From: Scalesia atractyloides
Taxonomy: Eukaryota; Streptophyta; Magnoliopsida; Asterales; Asteraceae
NCBI GenBank assembly: GCA_947069175.1
Contig: CAMTDV010000017.1
Location: 46,323,137 to 46,387,136 of the forward strand
Length of the DNA: 64,000 bases
Reading direction: 5' to 3'
The notes below the pieces were generated by a model. It saw only the letters and a program-made list of their open reading frames with translations. It was not told the DNA's origin and did not search any database. Shown here in pieces: positions 32,708 to 45,865 of this stretch (the first letter of the stretch is position 1; every line of letters starts with the position of its first letter). The position numbers and the translations under genes were made by a program.

Positions 32708-34708
32708 TAAGGGTATGGTTCATGCGAGAACTACCTTTATTGTGATAATCAATGAGAACACAAAAAAAAAATCTTAAAAAATCAAACAAACACTCAATTT
32801 TTTTTAATTTTTTAATAAAATCACCATATTTCGTTATAAAAAAACTTTTTTTTCGAGTAACAATTATCGATGCACATGTGCATATGTATCATTACTTCGA
32901 CAAATTCCGTAATACATTATCAGTAGTAGACGATTGCACTTTCCTTTACATACCATCCGTAATACACTACTTTTTACATTACCAATATTAAAAATGCACA
33001 TGTGCATCATTATGTGTAACCATGATACAACGTGTTTTGATACAAAAAGTTTGTGATTTTGAATGATGAAGTATGCCAATATAGATGTTATTTGGTTAGT
33101 TATATCTAGTAGTTGATGATTTCGTTATATTTGTTACTTTATGATTTAATATATTGATTGGATGGTATAAAGGGTGTTGATATACATGTAAGAAAGTGAA
33201 AATATTGGTAATCGTATTGTATTATGGATGGTAGGAGGTAATGGTATTGTATTATGGATGGTAGGAGGTAATAGTAGTGTATTATGGATGGTATAATAGA
33301 TGAAAAGGAAAGTGTATTCAAAGTAGTGTACAAAACACCTTATATCATGTTGATACATATAGATGCGCATATGCATTTCTAATATTGGTAATGTAAAAAG
33401 TAGTGTACTACGTATGGTAGTGTAAATGAAAGTGCAATTGTATAATATTGATAATGTATCATGGAATATGTCAAAGAAATGATACATATGCACACGTGCA
33501 TGATAACTCTTACTAAAAAAATTGAGTTTTTTTTAATTTGACCAAATATAGCGATTTTTCCAAAAAAAAGTTTTTTTTTTGGTGTTTTATAGATTTTTTT
33601 GGTTGTGTCCACATCGGTTCTCGCGGTTTTCGCAATAAAGGGTGGTTCCTAACAGATCCTTAGCGAGAACCGCGGAACCAGTGTGGACACAACCAAAAAA
33701 AATAATTTTTTTTTTGGAAAAATCGCTATATTGGTCAAATTAAAAAAAAACTCAATTTTTTTGAGTAAGAGTTATCCATGCACGCGTGCGTATGTATCAT
33801 TTCTTTGACAAATTCCATGATACATTACCCATATTATACAATTGCACTTTCATTTACACTACCATACGTAGTACACTACTTTTTACATAACCAATATTAG
33901 AAATGCATATGCGCATCTATATGTATCAACATGATATAAGGTGTTTTGGTACACTACTTTGAATACACTTTCTTTTCATCTATTATACCATCCATAATAC
34001 ACTACCATTACCTCCTACCATCCATAATACAATACCATTACCTCCTACCATCCATAATACAATATGATTACCAATATTTTCACTTTATTTCATGTATATC
34101 AACACCCTTTATACCATCCAATCAATATATTACATCATAAAGTGACAAATATAACCAAATCATCAACTAATAGATATAACTAACCAAAAAACATCTATAT
34201 TGGCCTATTTCATCATTCAAAATCACAAACTTTTTGTATCAAAACACGTTGTATCATGGTTATACATAATGATGCACATGTGCATTTTTATATTGGTAAT
34301 GTAAAAAGTAGTGTATTACGGATGATATTGTAAAGGAAAGTGCAATCGTCTACTACTGATAATGTATTACGGAATCTGTCGAAGTAATGATACATATGCA
34401 CATGTGAATCGATAATTGTTACTCGAAAAAAAAAGTTTTTTTATAACGAAATATGGCGATTTTATTAAAAAAAAATTGAGTGTTTGTTTGATTTTTTTTA
34501 GATTTTATTTTTGTGTTCTCATTGGCTCTCGCAATAAAGGTGGTTCTCGCATGAACCCTACCCTTATATATATATATTAGAATTCACTGAAAGAGTGTTA
34601 GAATTGAGATTTTTCCTGATACTCTGTTAGACCAATTTTACATGTAATTAATAACTAGCTGATAAACTAGAACAAGTAAAGTGGTTCTCTTTCAAGTGAT
34701 GGATGAGG
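32185..34708. repeat. 2.5-kb imperfect inverted repeat (long hairpin)
   Basis: Outer arms 32185-32312 and 34575-34708 are inverted copies (CATCCATCACTTGAAAGAGA at left; TCTCTTTCAAGTGATGGATG at right). Inner arms about 32707-33635 and 33660-34566 also pair over most of their length, for example around 32870-32950 against 34330-34410 and 33200-33310 against 33955-34070. The centre is near 33645, marked by GGTTGTGTCCACA and TGTGGACACAACC. The left arm carries an extra element (32325-32673) absent from the right arm. A transcript would fold into a very long double-stranded hairpin. No ORF. Confidence 0.85.
32306..32702. mobile_element. Foldback element in a (TA)n tract, family 1, copy 2
   Basis: About 350 bp (32325-32673) between (TA)n tracts at 32306-32324 and 32674-32702. 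Its ends match copy 1 at 28.4 kb: GGGAGAGGATCATGAGAAAA at left and GGATGGATCATGAGAAAACT read from the right. Inside are three variants of the TGCACATGTGC palindrome (32457, 32484, 32505). It lies in the left arm of the large inverted repeat only, so it came later. Confidence 0.7.
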
Positions 34709-36059
34709 TTACAAACTCCATAAACAAGATTTATAGTGATCCTATTATATATATTCTCTGAGAACATTGAATAAAACCGTACGAGGGGAGATTTATCTTG
34801 AATCATAAAGATTGTGAAACAATTAATCACTCGACAGTTAGCAATCAATGAGATGATTTCCATGCTAAAGAAAAATAAAAATTAGATCACCTAAATAAGA
34901 AGGGTACTCACCCACAATCAATTCCATATCGGTTACTCAATTGACACCGCAAATAAGAAGGGTACTCATCAATTCATCGTTGCATTATGGATAGCGTGCG
35001 TGAAGAGGAGAACCAGATCTGGACGACCGAAGTACAAGACTTTTTAGTGCCGCATTCTGGATAACGAGGCGACGAGGGTATCAGTTTATGAGTTATCACG
35101 TATCAGTAGTTGGGCCTAGATTGTTTATTATATGGGCCAATTATAACGAGTATATGTAAGAAACTGAAAATTTTGGTGGCCCTTAAATGTTGGTGGCCCT
35201 AGGCCTATGCCTAGGGTCTTAAGCCTATTGGCCAACCCGCTCTTCTTGTTCCTTTCGTTTGGTGATCAATGCCGGAAGGATATTAGTAAAACATTTCCTA
35301 TTTGGTGGCCTAAAATGTAACATCATTACAAGGGGTAAATATTTTTTATCAACATTCACGGTGGGATCATCACCATTGTGAGTGGCGATAACTACCCAAT
35401 CAGAGATGTCAGTATGAGATTGGTAGGTTATGGTCGTGAAATTATAAACTCATCACCATTTCAAATTGCGAAGTTTCCAACTCATCGCCATTCCCGATGG
35501 TGAATTGTCATCTCATCACCATTCCTTGTGTTGAAATCACCAACTCATCACCATTCCTAATAGTGAAGTCTCCATGGCCCCTAACATCTCCCTAACATAT
35601 CAGGCAAGGCTATGAAGTTGGTTAGTGATCGATGGTCTTCCACAATGGCAATGACCCCATTGTGAGTGTTGATAATAAATTTCGCCCCATGTAATGAGTC
35701 ATTTATTCTTAGGCCCCCGTTTGAAGTTGTTGGTAATTGTTCATCTATATTAGGCCCCTCACGTGTAGGTGAAACGGGCAGTTAGGCCTATGGAATTCAT
35801 TAAGTGTTGTTAATGGGTTTTGGGGGTTGCATTTATGGCTTAATTATATTGGTAATGCCTTGTTGACTAAGTTGCGTTACCCTTATAAATTACATAACCA
35901 TGATTAGGGTTTATGTAAGAGGGGTTATTCTATCTAAGTTTTGAGTAGTTTTTAGGATCTAATAATAAGAGAGTTTATTGAAATTATGTGTGTATGTCTT
36001 TTTGGGTTTAGATTGCCAATTTGTTTTTTGGATTTGTATTAGAGCCAATATGAAATTGT
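34709..36059. other. Region between the hairpin and element 3, with small repeats
   Basis: A direct repeat AAATAAGAAGGGTACTCA occurs near 34895 and 34954. Four copies of a unit of about 39 bp containing CTCATCACCATTCC lie at 35442-35575. The last 400 bp look like the end of a degraded LTR (TATA-like TTATAAATT near 35883, and a PBS-like TATTAGAGCCAAT near 36038), unproven. No gene seen. Confidence 0.4.
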
Positions 36060-37962
36060 GGTAGTTTCTGCTACTTTGACGGGTCATTTGCGTAAACGCG
36101 TGATCGGATGGTTAGATATACCCTATGATAAGTCTTATATGCCCAAACAAGTTTAATATAGTTGTTTATCAGTCTATATGGCAAAACATTGGTTACATAA
36201 GCTTAAAATCAATTTATGCGTGAAAAGGGCATTTTGGTCATTTATAAAGGCATAATAAGCAACTTAACATAATACTAACCAAACGACGTGACCATAAGGT
36301 ATAACCTCAGAGGGTTATTCCCTACACAACTATGGTCCCTAATATGAGTTTGGTCGGATCCTAAGATCGACCAAATGGGTCGGATCCGAAAGTCAAAGCG
36401 GTGGTCAAGACCGCTCGACTTACGACCCTAAGCAAGCACTAAACTAAAAGTGACGAGTTAGATATGTTAAGCATGTCTAACCTAGTTTATAAAACTGATT
36501 TGGTATCAAAACAAAGTGTTTTGATACCCGAAAATACTTCCGTCATATAATGCGCACTTTGCACATTATTGACCGAAACTCTGACTCGTCAATACAACTA
36601 GAAAATATGGTAATCAGTAGGCATGATCGCTATGGATCATAACCATCGTGATTACGATCACGTTGCAAAGTCTAATTGGACTTTGACTTGACCAATTAAT
36701 GGTCAAATCTGAAAGTCAAACTCTGTTTGACTTTTAGCTTGAAGTAGCTAAACAAATGAAACAAGACAAGGATAGAGCACTTACTTGTGTTGTAGAACAC
36801 CCAAGAGCTCCAAGAAGACAAGAAAAACTCAGGTAGGAAGCATCCAACAATGTGGTAGCCTCCACTTAGAGTGTTTGAGAGAAAGAAAAGAATTGAGTAA
36901 GGAATGAGGTTAAATTTGATGGGTATTTATAGTGTTCTTGGATCAACAAGATCATTCCAAGTGTCCCATGTGTTGGCATGATCTTATGGAAGTCCAAACA
37001 AGTGTCAAATGCAGGTGAATTGGTGGCAAAATTGATTTGCTTAGTGTCAAAGGAGTAAACAAGGAGCTGCCACCTTACTGAAATCATTCTGCTGAGCTCC
37101 GTAAGGACTTTGGGCTTACGGTCCGTAAGCCCTTTAGCTGGCAGAAATTTTCAAAAATTGGCAAAACAGGCCCCTGAACTTGTTTTTGACACGTTTTGGC
37201 ACTTTTAACACCTGTTAACCTCATTTCAAAGCTTTATAAGGACAATAAAGTATAGGGAACTTGAAATGTGCTAAAAATATTCCGGATGTCGGTTTGTTTG
37301 GTCGTACGGTTGCGGTTTTCGGTTAATTACGACGAAAATCGTAACGAACGCGCAAATGACCGTACATGCGTAACGAATGATATTTTTGCATTCCAATCAT
37401 TAAGATACAATATTTTAATGTTTACAAAAGTTTTTGGATGTGCGTACATGTTACGGATTAAGAAATACGCGTAACGACATAGTTTCGCAGAATTTGCAAA
37501 ATAGACCCTGAAGTTGCAAAAGCATGTTTTTGCCATACTGAACCCTTCAAAACTTATTTCTAAGTTATGTAAAGGTTATTTAAGGTATGTTAAGCTTATG
37601 ACCATGTTCCGGAAGGTACGTCGCTACGAGAATCAGCAGACTTTCGTAGTTTGTCGTAAATAATCCATGTGATCGAATAAGCTTGTTTTTGACATACCAA
37701 ACCCTTCAAAACTTATTTCTAAGTTATGTAAGGGATATTTAGGGTATGTTTAGCTTATGTCACTATTCCGGGCTATACGTTGTGTTTAACTGATTCGTTT
37801 TGCGATTACACTTCCAGAAAAGGTTTGAAAGGTCAAAATCGAACAATTATTGAAAATGCACTAAAGTCACAAGTAAATACACAAATTGTAAACAACAAAA
37901 AGTTTCATTAATCATCAATTTGATCGGAAGTCGTTACAAGATTGAATTACACAGATGTCACA
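36060..37962 (-). repeat. Truncated 3' LTR of element 3 (1903 bp)
   Basis: Matches 44866-49772 after removal of the nested element (1903 versus about 1920 bp), including a shared TATTTATAGTG block (TATA on the minus strand) near 36925. It ends GATGTCACA at 37962 beside the polypurine tract. The outer part is lost at 36060. Confidence 0.88.
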
Positions 37963-37977
37963 GTCTCCCCTACTTTA
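37963..37977 (-). other. Polypurine tract of element 3
   Basis: Minus strand TAAAGTAGGGGAGAC, nearly identical to that of element 2, directly before the LTR start. Confidence 0.8.
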
Positions 37978-37999
37978 GGAAATTTTGTCCCGAAATTTA

Positions 38000-40900
38000 A
38001 TTAGAGGAAACTTGTGAGAAAAGATGTGGATACTTTGACTTCATTTGATCCTCTCGTTCCTAAGTAAATTATGGGCCACATTTGGACTCCCAACAAACTT
38101 TAACAATCATTATCCGTCTGCGTTTGAGCTTCTTGACTTCACGCTCCAGAATTTCCACAGGCTTCTCAACAAAGTGTGACGTGTCAATAACACGAATTTC
38201 ATCAAGAGGAATGTGGAGGTTTTCATCAACCAAACATTTCTTTAAATTGGACACGTGGAAGGTCGGATGAACGTTACCAAGCTGTGGAGGCAGCTCAAGT
38301 TTGTAGGCAACTTTACCAATTCTCTCAATGATCTTAAATGGTACAACATAATGTGGTGCAAGTTTTCCTTTCTTCCCAAATATGATCACTCCCTTCCAAG
38401 GGGATACCTTGAGTAGGACGAGATCACCGACTTGGAATTCCAAGGGCTTGCATCGTTTATTGGCGTAACTCTTTTGACGGCTTCTAGCTGTCAGAAGGTT
38501 TTTGCGAATTAACTTGACTTCGTCCGTTGTGTCTTGAATAAGTTCAGGTCCAGTGAATTGAGATTCACCGATCTCATTCCAACAGACAGGTGAACGACAT
38601 TTTCGACCATAAAGAGCTTCAAAAGGTGCCATGTCAATGCTGGTGTGATAACTGTTGTTGTAGGAGAATTCAATCAACGGTAGATGCGAATCCCAACTAC
38701 CACCAAATTCGATCACACAGGCTCTAAGCATATCCTCCAGCGTTTGGATCATTCTTTCAGATTGTCCATCCGTTTGAGGATGATAAGCAGTGCTCAAGTT
38801 AAGCCTGGATCCCATGGCAGACTGAATGGTTCTCCAAAAATGAGATGTGAATCGAGCATCACGATCAGATATGATATCCAAAGGGACACCATGACGAGAT
38901 ACTATTTCATCCACATAGATCTTAGCAAGTTTGTCAGCAAAGAAGTCTTAACGAATGGCTATAAAATGTGTTGACTTTGTTAGACGATCAACAATTACCC
39001 AAATGACATTGTGACCTCTAGAAGTGCGCGGCAATTTGGTAATGAGATCCATAGCAATGTTTTCCCATTTCCAAACTGGAATCTCTGGTTGTTCAAGCAA
39101 TCCAGAAGGACATTGATGTTCTGCCTTAACTTTGAGACAAGTAAGTCATTTGGAGACATACAAAGCTATGTCTTTCTTCATACCCGGCCACCAATACTGG
39201 GTGCGAAGATCCTTGTACATTTTGTCTTCACCTGGATGAATTGAATAACGCGACTTGTGAGCTTCATCCTATTAAGGTGCGGAGATTGTCTAGACTGGGA
39301 ACCCACAAACGGTTCAGATAATAAGATAACCTATTGTCCTTTGTTTCAAGTTGAAGCTCGAGATGATGTGGTAATTCAATACCCATTTTGTCTTGTGCAA
39401 CACAAGTACGTTGAGCTTCAAGAATACGTGACTGGATATCAGATCGAACCTGTACACAATGCAGCTTGACACATTCTTTACGACTTAGTGCATCGGCTAC
39501 GACATTCGCCTTACCTGGATGGTAGCGAATTTCACAGTCGTAGTCGTTCAGAAGTTCAACCCATCATTGTTGCCTCATGTTTAGTTCTTTCTGATTGAAG
39601 ATGTGTTGAAGACTTTTGTGGTCCGTGAAAACCACACATTTTGTACCATATAGATAATGTCTCCAAATTTTGAGGGAGAAAACAACAGCACCCAACTCAA
39701 GATCATGAGTGGTGTAGTTTTTTTCGTGAATTTTAACTGTCTTGATGCATAGGCTATGACTTTGTCTCTTTGCATGAGAACACAGCCAAGGCCTAAGTTT
39801 GATGTGTCACAATATACCACAAAATCATCGTTGCCTTCGGGTAGAGATAAGATAGGAGCATTACAAAGCTTCTGCTTCAAAGTCTGGAAAGCTTCTTCCT
39901 GTTCGGGTCCCCACTCAAAAGGTTTATTCTTTTGAGTTAGAGCAGTGAGAAGAACCGCAATATTGGAAAAGTTTGCAATGAAACGACGATAATAACCCGC
40001 AAGACCCAAAAATGAACGAACTTCGGTCGGAGTAGTAGGTGTACTCCAATCCCTGATTGCACTGATCTTGGCGGGATCTACATGTATACCTTGTTCGTTA
40101 ACAATGTGACCCAAAAACTGAACTTCCTTAAGCCAAAATTCACACTTGGAGAATTTGGCTTAAAGTTGCTCCTTCTTTAGGAGTTCCATTGTTAGACGAA
40201 GATGTTGTTCATGTTCGGCTCGTGTCTTGTAATAAATCAAGATGTCATCAATAAAAACAATGATGAACTTGTCCAAATAAGGCTTACAAACCCTATTCAT
40301 CAGGTCCATGAAGACAGCAGGAGCATTCGTTAAACCGAAAGGCATAACAGTGAACTCATAATGACCATATCGAGTACGGAAAGCTGTCTTGGGAATATCT
40401 TCCTCGAGTACACGAAGCTGATGATACCCAGAACGTAGATCAATCTTCGAAAAACAAGTTGCACCCTGTAGTTGGTCAAAAAGATCATCAATGCGAGGTA
40501 GGGATATCGATTTTTGATTGTGAGCTTGTTGAGCTCACGATAATCGATACACATACGGAAAAACCCATCCTTCTTTTTAACAAATAACACAGGAGCACCT
40601 CAAGGTGAAAAGCTCGGTCGAATGAATCCTTTGTCAGATAACTCCTGAAGCTGTTTTAACAATTCTTGCATCTCAGAAGGTGCAGGACAGTATGGAGATT
40701 TAGCAATAGGGTTGGCACCAAGTACAAGGTCTATACGGAACTCAACTTGTCGAGCAGGAGGTAAACGAGGTAATTCTTCTGGAAACACCTTAGGATAATC
40801 CCAAACAACAGGGATATCTTGAATAGTTTTACCCTTGCCTTTCTCCTCTACGATATGTGCCAAGAAAGCCACATAATTCTTGCATAGGTATTTTTGTGCT

Positions 40901-42429
40901 TGAGTACAAGTTATGAGTTTGAGGCTACTAACCGGTTTTTCTCCACGAACCTCCAAAGTTTCACCAGACGAAAGAGGTATACGAACAATCTTATCAAAAT
41001 AAACCACCTCAGCATGATATTTGGTTAACCAATCCATTCCCACTATAAAATAAAAACTCCCGAGTTGCATTGGCGTGAGGTCAATGGGAAAAAGATGGTT
41101 ATTAAGGTTTAATTGGCAACTAGGAATGATAGAATCAAGTTTAAGAGGTTCTCCACTGGCTATTTCTACTGTCAAGGGCTTTCCTAGTTTAGTTCTTGGT
41201 TTCACAAGTAGAGGCTCAAATGTTAATGACACAAAACTTCTATCAGCACCCGAATCAAATAGTATAGAAGCAGGATGGTTGTTAACAAAGAACTTACCAT
41301 TCACCACCTCGTTATCTTCCCGTGCCTCATTCGCATTTATATTAAAAGCTCGTCCACCAGCCTGGTTTGCATTTGCCAATCTCGGGCAATTGTTACAGTA
41401 GTGGGTGAGATCCCCTCAATTGTAGCAAGATCCTGGTGGGTAATGAGGTCGTGCAGGATTGGCTGGCTGCTGAACAGGGTTACGAGCCACATTATTCGGG
41501 TTAGGAGGAGAACGACAAACATTGGCCAGATGGCCTGATCGCCCACAGTTTGTGCAAATACAACATGGAAGATGAGGTTGGTGATGACTATTGTACCTGT
41601 TGCATAGAGGTGCATTGCTGACGTACTGTTTCTTGGTGGGAGGCTGAGCAGGTTGGTTAGGAGCGGCTTGATTAGGCTGTGTAGTGATAGCAAAGTTCTT
41701 AGAAGTCTTACGCTTCCTCGACTTCTTTGAACCTTCAGCTTTCTTACCCTTTTGCTTCTCAGACTTGTTGGACGGTTTCTTGTCACCTTTACGGTGGATC
41801 TTACCCTTTTTGATCTGCGATTCAGTCAGAGTTGCAGATAGCTCAATAGCTTGTCTAACAGTAGTAGGGTTGCTGCCGGTGACAATATCCTGAACCGGGT
41901 CAGGAAGACCATCTATGTACTTCTCGATCGCCTTATCCAAAGGCGTCACCATCTCAGGACACAACAAGCTCAGCTCTTCATACCTGTCAGTATACGCACG
42001 GTGCTCACCACTGTCTTGCTTTAGGTCGTGAAACTCATTTTCAAGCGCCCTCTTTTCGTGACGGGGGCAGAACTCTTTCATCATTAGAGCCCTGAGTTCC
42101 TCCCAAGTCTGACCCATAGCAACGTCAGCACCCCTATCTCTCATCACTCCATTCCACCACGTAAGAGCTCTCTTTTCAAACACGCTAGAAGCAAACTCAA
42201 CTTTGCGCTCATTTGGACACTGAACATGGCGAAATGTATTCTCAAGACTCTCAAACCACTGTAGGAGCCCATTTGCTCCCTCAGAACCACTAAACTTGAG
42301 CGGTTTAGCCCAATTAAACTGTTTAAAGTTACACGTAGCAGGTGCATTGTTGTTATTGTTAGCTTGGTTTATCTGAGTTATGAGATTTGGAAGCACAACA
42401 GCAAACTGTTGAGCGATTAGAGCCGCCAT
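38000..42429 (-). pseudogene. gag-pol of element 3, lightly broken
   Basis: gag starts at an ATG at 42429 (MAALIAQQFAVVLPNL) and gives 337 codons with the FSGSEGANGLLQWFESLENT capsid motif, a lysine-rich stretch and a CCHC knuckle (CTNCGRSGHLANVC), then a stop at 41416. The protease carries LFDSGADRSFV (about 41265). After a stop near 40600, reverse transcriptase continues in pieces (CIDYRELNKLTIKNRYP; PFGLTNAPAVFMDL; VFIDDILI). The RNase H region is VYCDTSNLGLGCVLMQRDK. After frame breaks around 39580-38915, a 281-codon ORF (38914-38069) holds the integrase core end (AYHPQTDGQSERMIQTLEDM) and a C-terminal region with WKGVIIFGKKGKLAP and VKVCWESK. Domain order is Ty3/gypsy; Tekay-like chromovirus is my tentative lineage. 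Confidence 0.9.
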
Positions 42430-43037
42430 GTCGGCGTCCGTGTTTACGTTTCATCGAGGAGGCATTCTATAAGAGAGAAAACATGAAAGGAAACGAGTGA
42501 GATGAATGTTGGATAATCAAAATGAGATGAATAAATATCGACAAATGTAAGGATGGTGGTCATTCATTCGTTACTCAAAACAAACGAATGACACACAATG
42601 ACTAATCAAAGTAAATGGGTCTTCATAATGTATCGCGAAGACATGCTTTAGCCTATAAGTGGACACTCATCCCGAGAGTTCCCAGGTAAGAGTGACTGGT
42701 CCGATTAAGTGGATTTGTACGAACATTCTAGCCTTAGACAGAAAACTCAGGGTACAGGCACCCACCCTTCCAGATTGCACGTGCTCACATTAATAAGACC
42801 TAAACTTTGACGAGATTTTGAAAACATAGCAGGCATTAAGCCAAAAACAAATCATCTAAGGATAGATGATTGATTTCAAAATCGTTTTGAAAATTGTGTT
42901 TATGTTTTGGTAATCACGTAAGGATAGGTGATTGTATCGTGTTTTAATTCTAAACGCAAGAAAACTCACGTTAGGGTCCTAGGAAGGTTATAGGCTAGGT
43001 CAAAGCTTTACTAATAACCTAATTCCCTATAACCATT

Positions 43038-43050
43038 GGCTCTGATACCA
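43038..43050 (-). other. Primer-binding site of element 3
   Basis: Minus strand TGGTATCAGAGCC, complementary to initiator tRNA-Met, seven bases inside the LTR edge at 43058. Confidence 0.88.
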
Positions 43051-43689
43051 ATCTTTCTGTCACACCCCGACCGCGTAAAAACACAAATCGCGGTGGAAAC
43101 GTCGGGGTGTGTCGTAACAGAACTATTCTTTCAATAACCATGGCACATAAAGTTAAGTTTTATTTATTATAATTGTTTACATGTCTTAGATAAAACGGAA
43201 TAAGTTAAACTGTTCTTCTTTCTTTTATTGTCACTAAGGCCCAAAGTCTTCCCTACGTGTAGCACGATCAACCTCAAACATTCTCCCCTGAAACATATGT
43301 GAAAATAAAGTCAGCAAAGAAATGCCGGCGAGTACATAGGATTTTGTGTTGACGCTTCATGGCTTTAATTATTGTAAGAAAAGTTTAAAGTAGTACAAAA
43401 GTCGCCATGAACCATAAAAAGTTTCTTTTATAAGAACCATATGAAAATAAATATGATATAAAAGAAATGATGCATGGTTAAATAGTAATCAAAAGTAAGT
43501 TTTGTCTTGTATAAAATTTTCATGTTTTGTATAAGATATGTCATGTCTTGTATTTTGTTTAAAATGATTTAAATAACGCCACAGTATGTAAGATAATAAA
43601 AGCACTTATATATAGGAAGTACCATCGGCGTATCCACCATGCTTTTATCATATTACACACGTCACACTATTTAAGTCATTCACCATAAA

Positions 43690-44090
43690 CTAATGCCGAG
43701 GAAACCAATGTCATGTAAATCAATGTCAAGTAACAAATGTCATGTAAACCAATGTTGAGTAAACCAATGTAGAGTAACAAATGTCATGTAAACCAATGTC
43801 GAGTAAACCAATGTCGAGTAAACAAATGTTAAGTAACAAATGTCATGTAAACCAATGTCGAGTAAACCAATGTCGAGTAAACAAATGTCATGTAAACCAA
43901 TGTCGAGTAAACAAATATAATGTAAACCAATGTCGAGTAAACAAATGTCATGTAAACCAATGTCGAGTAAACCAATGTCAAGTAAACAAATGTCATGTAA
44001 ACCAATGTCGAGTAAATAAATGTCATGTAAACCAATGTCGAATAAACCAATGCATGTAAACCAATATCGAGTAAACCAATGTCATGTTTT
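43690..44090. repeat. 15-bp tandem array inside the LTR of element 3
   Basis: About 25 units alternating AATGTCATGTAAACC and AATGTCGAGTAAACC types. Because the unit is a multiple of three it creates a long repetitive ORF on both strands, which is not a gene. The related LTR at 61 kb has a different array at the same place (61710-61830). Confidence 0.9.
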
Positions 44091-45865
44091 ATAAACCATT
44101 GCCTTTATTGTTTAAACATATATTATGGATTGTTGGCGAACACATTCAAGCCTCGTTGACTGTCGGATAAACCCCTATCCGATCAAGGGTTTATCAATGT
44201 TCATCGGATTCTGTCATTCCCTAAGGTCGCTTCCAAACATACCTAGGAAGTGGGAACGGGATTGTCAATCCTATGGTACCATTACATACTACCGGTCGGC
44301 GTGATCAATGTTAGTAAATGTATCATTGTCGAGTTCAATGCACCCAAGATGTCAATAACAATGTAAGCATTTCTTGAAAATGTCTTGAAAATGTTTTGAA
44401 AACCATGTACTAGTATGCTTGGTCAACATACATAGCAAAAATGTCTTTGAAAACCAATGTGCTAAATATGCTAGGTCAACATATGAAGCAAAATGCAATG
44501 AAAATCATGTACTATATATACTATGTAATCAAGCATGTATAATGTCATAAAATCACGAAAGTAGTTATAGGCACAATATGTTTCACCCTAAAACATTGAA
44601 AACGTAAAAGAGGGGACTATGTACTCACTTGGGATTGCAAGAAAGTCGTTGCTCAAGAAGATAAACCAAAGCTCAAGAGTCCGAGAATTTAAGTATGTCC
44701 TAATATCGGATAACTATGTTAATATCGGGACATAATCGGCGGATAGGATAGAATGAGGTCTTGTAAACCAAATGAGTGTTGGTACTCATATGAAATGGTT
44801 TAACAAAGTCTACATTCTGATTTGAAATGATTCCTAAGTGCTTTTTACCCATAATGGCTCGTTAAGGTAGTTTCTGCTACTTTAATGGGTCATTTGCGTA
44901 AACGCGTGATCGGATGGTTAGATATACCCTATGATAAGTCTTATATGCCCAAACAAGTTTAATATAGTTGTAACATCAGTCTATATGGCAAAACATTGGT
45001 TACATAAGCTTAAAATCAATTTATGCGCAAAAGGGCATTTTGGTCATTTATAAAGGCATAATAAGCAACTTAACATAACACTAACCAAACGACGTGACCA
45101 TAAGGTATAACCTCAGAGGGTTATTCCCTACACAACTATGGTCCCTAACATGAGTTTGGTCAGATCCTAAGATCGACCAAACAGGTAGGATCCGAAAGTC
45201 AAAGCGGTGGTCAAGACCGCTCGACTTACGACCCTAAGCAAGCACTAAACTAAAAGTGACGAGTTAGACATGTTAAGCATGTCTAACCTAGTTTATAAAA
45301 CTGATTTGGTATCAAAACAGACTGTTTTAATACCCAAAAATAGTTCCGTCGTATAATTCGCACTTTGCGCATTATTGACCGAAACTCTGACCCATCACTA
45401 CACTTAGAAAACATGGTAATCAGTAGGCATGATCGCTATGGATCATAACCATCGTGATTACGATCACGTTGCAAAGTCTAGCTGGACTTTACTTGACCAA
45501 TTAATGGTCAAATCTGAAAGTCAAACTCTGTTTGACTTTTTGCTTGAAATAGCTAAACAAATGAAACAAGACAAGGATAGAGCACTTACTTGTGTTGTAG
45601 AACACCCAAGAGCTCCAAGAAGACAAGAAAAACTCAGGTAGGAGGCATCCAACAATGTGGTAGCCTCCACTTAGAGTGTTTGAGAGAAAGAAAAGAATTG
45701 AGAAAGGAATGAGGTTAACTTTGATGGGTATTTATAGTGTTTTTGTGTTGATGCACTATTGTGTTCGTCACTTGTCGAATAGGCTAGATTGAGCGTGTGT
45801 TGAATATTGTATAGGTTAGAATCAAACACACGACCAAAATACTGAGATTACAGTGTAAAAGGGAA

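Noticed and set aside
33130..33620. ORFs of 60-115 codons rich in His, Tyr and Ile
   Set aside because: They lie within the arms of the long inverted repeat, appear on both strands in mirrored form, and reflect short tandem repeats (TACCATCCATAATACA-type).
43781..44059. Cysteine/asparagine-rich repetitive ORF of 92 codons and its antisense ORF
   Set aside because: Both come from the 15-bp tandem array, whose unit is a multiple of three; no start context or protein family.
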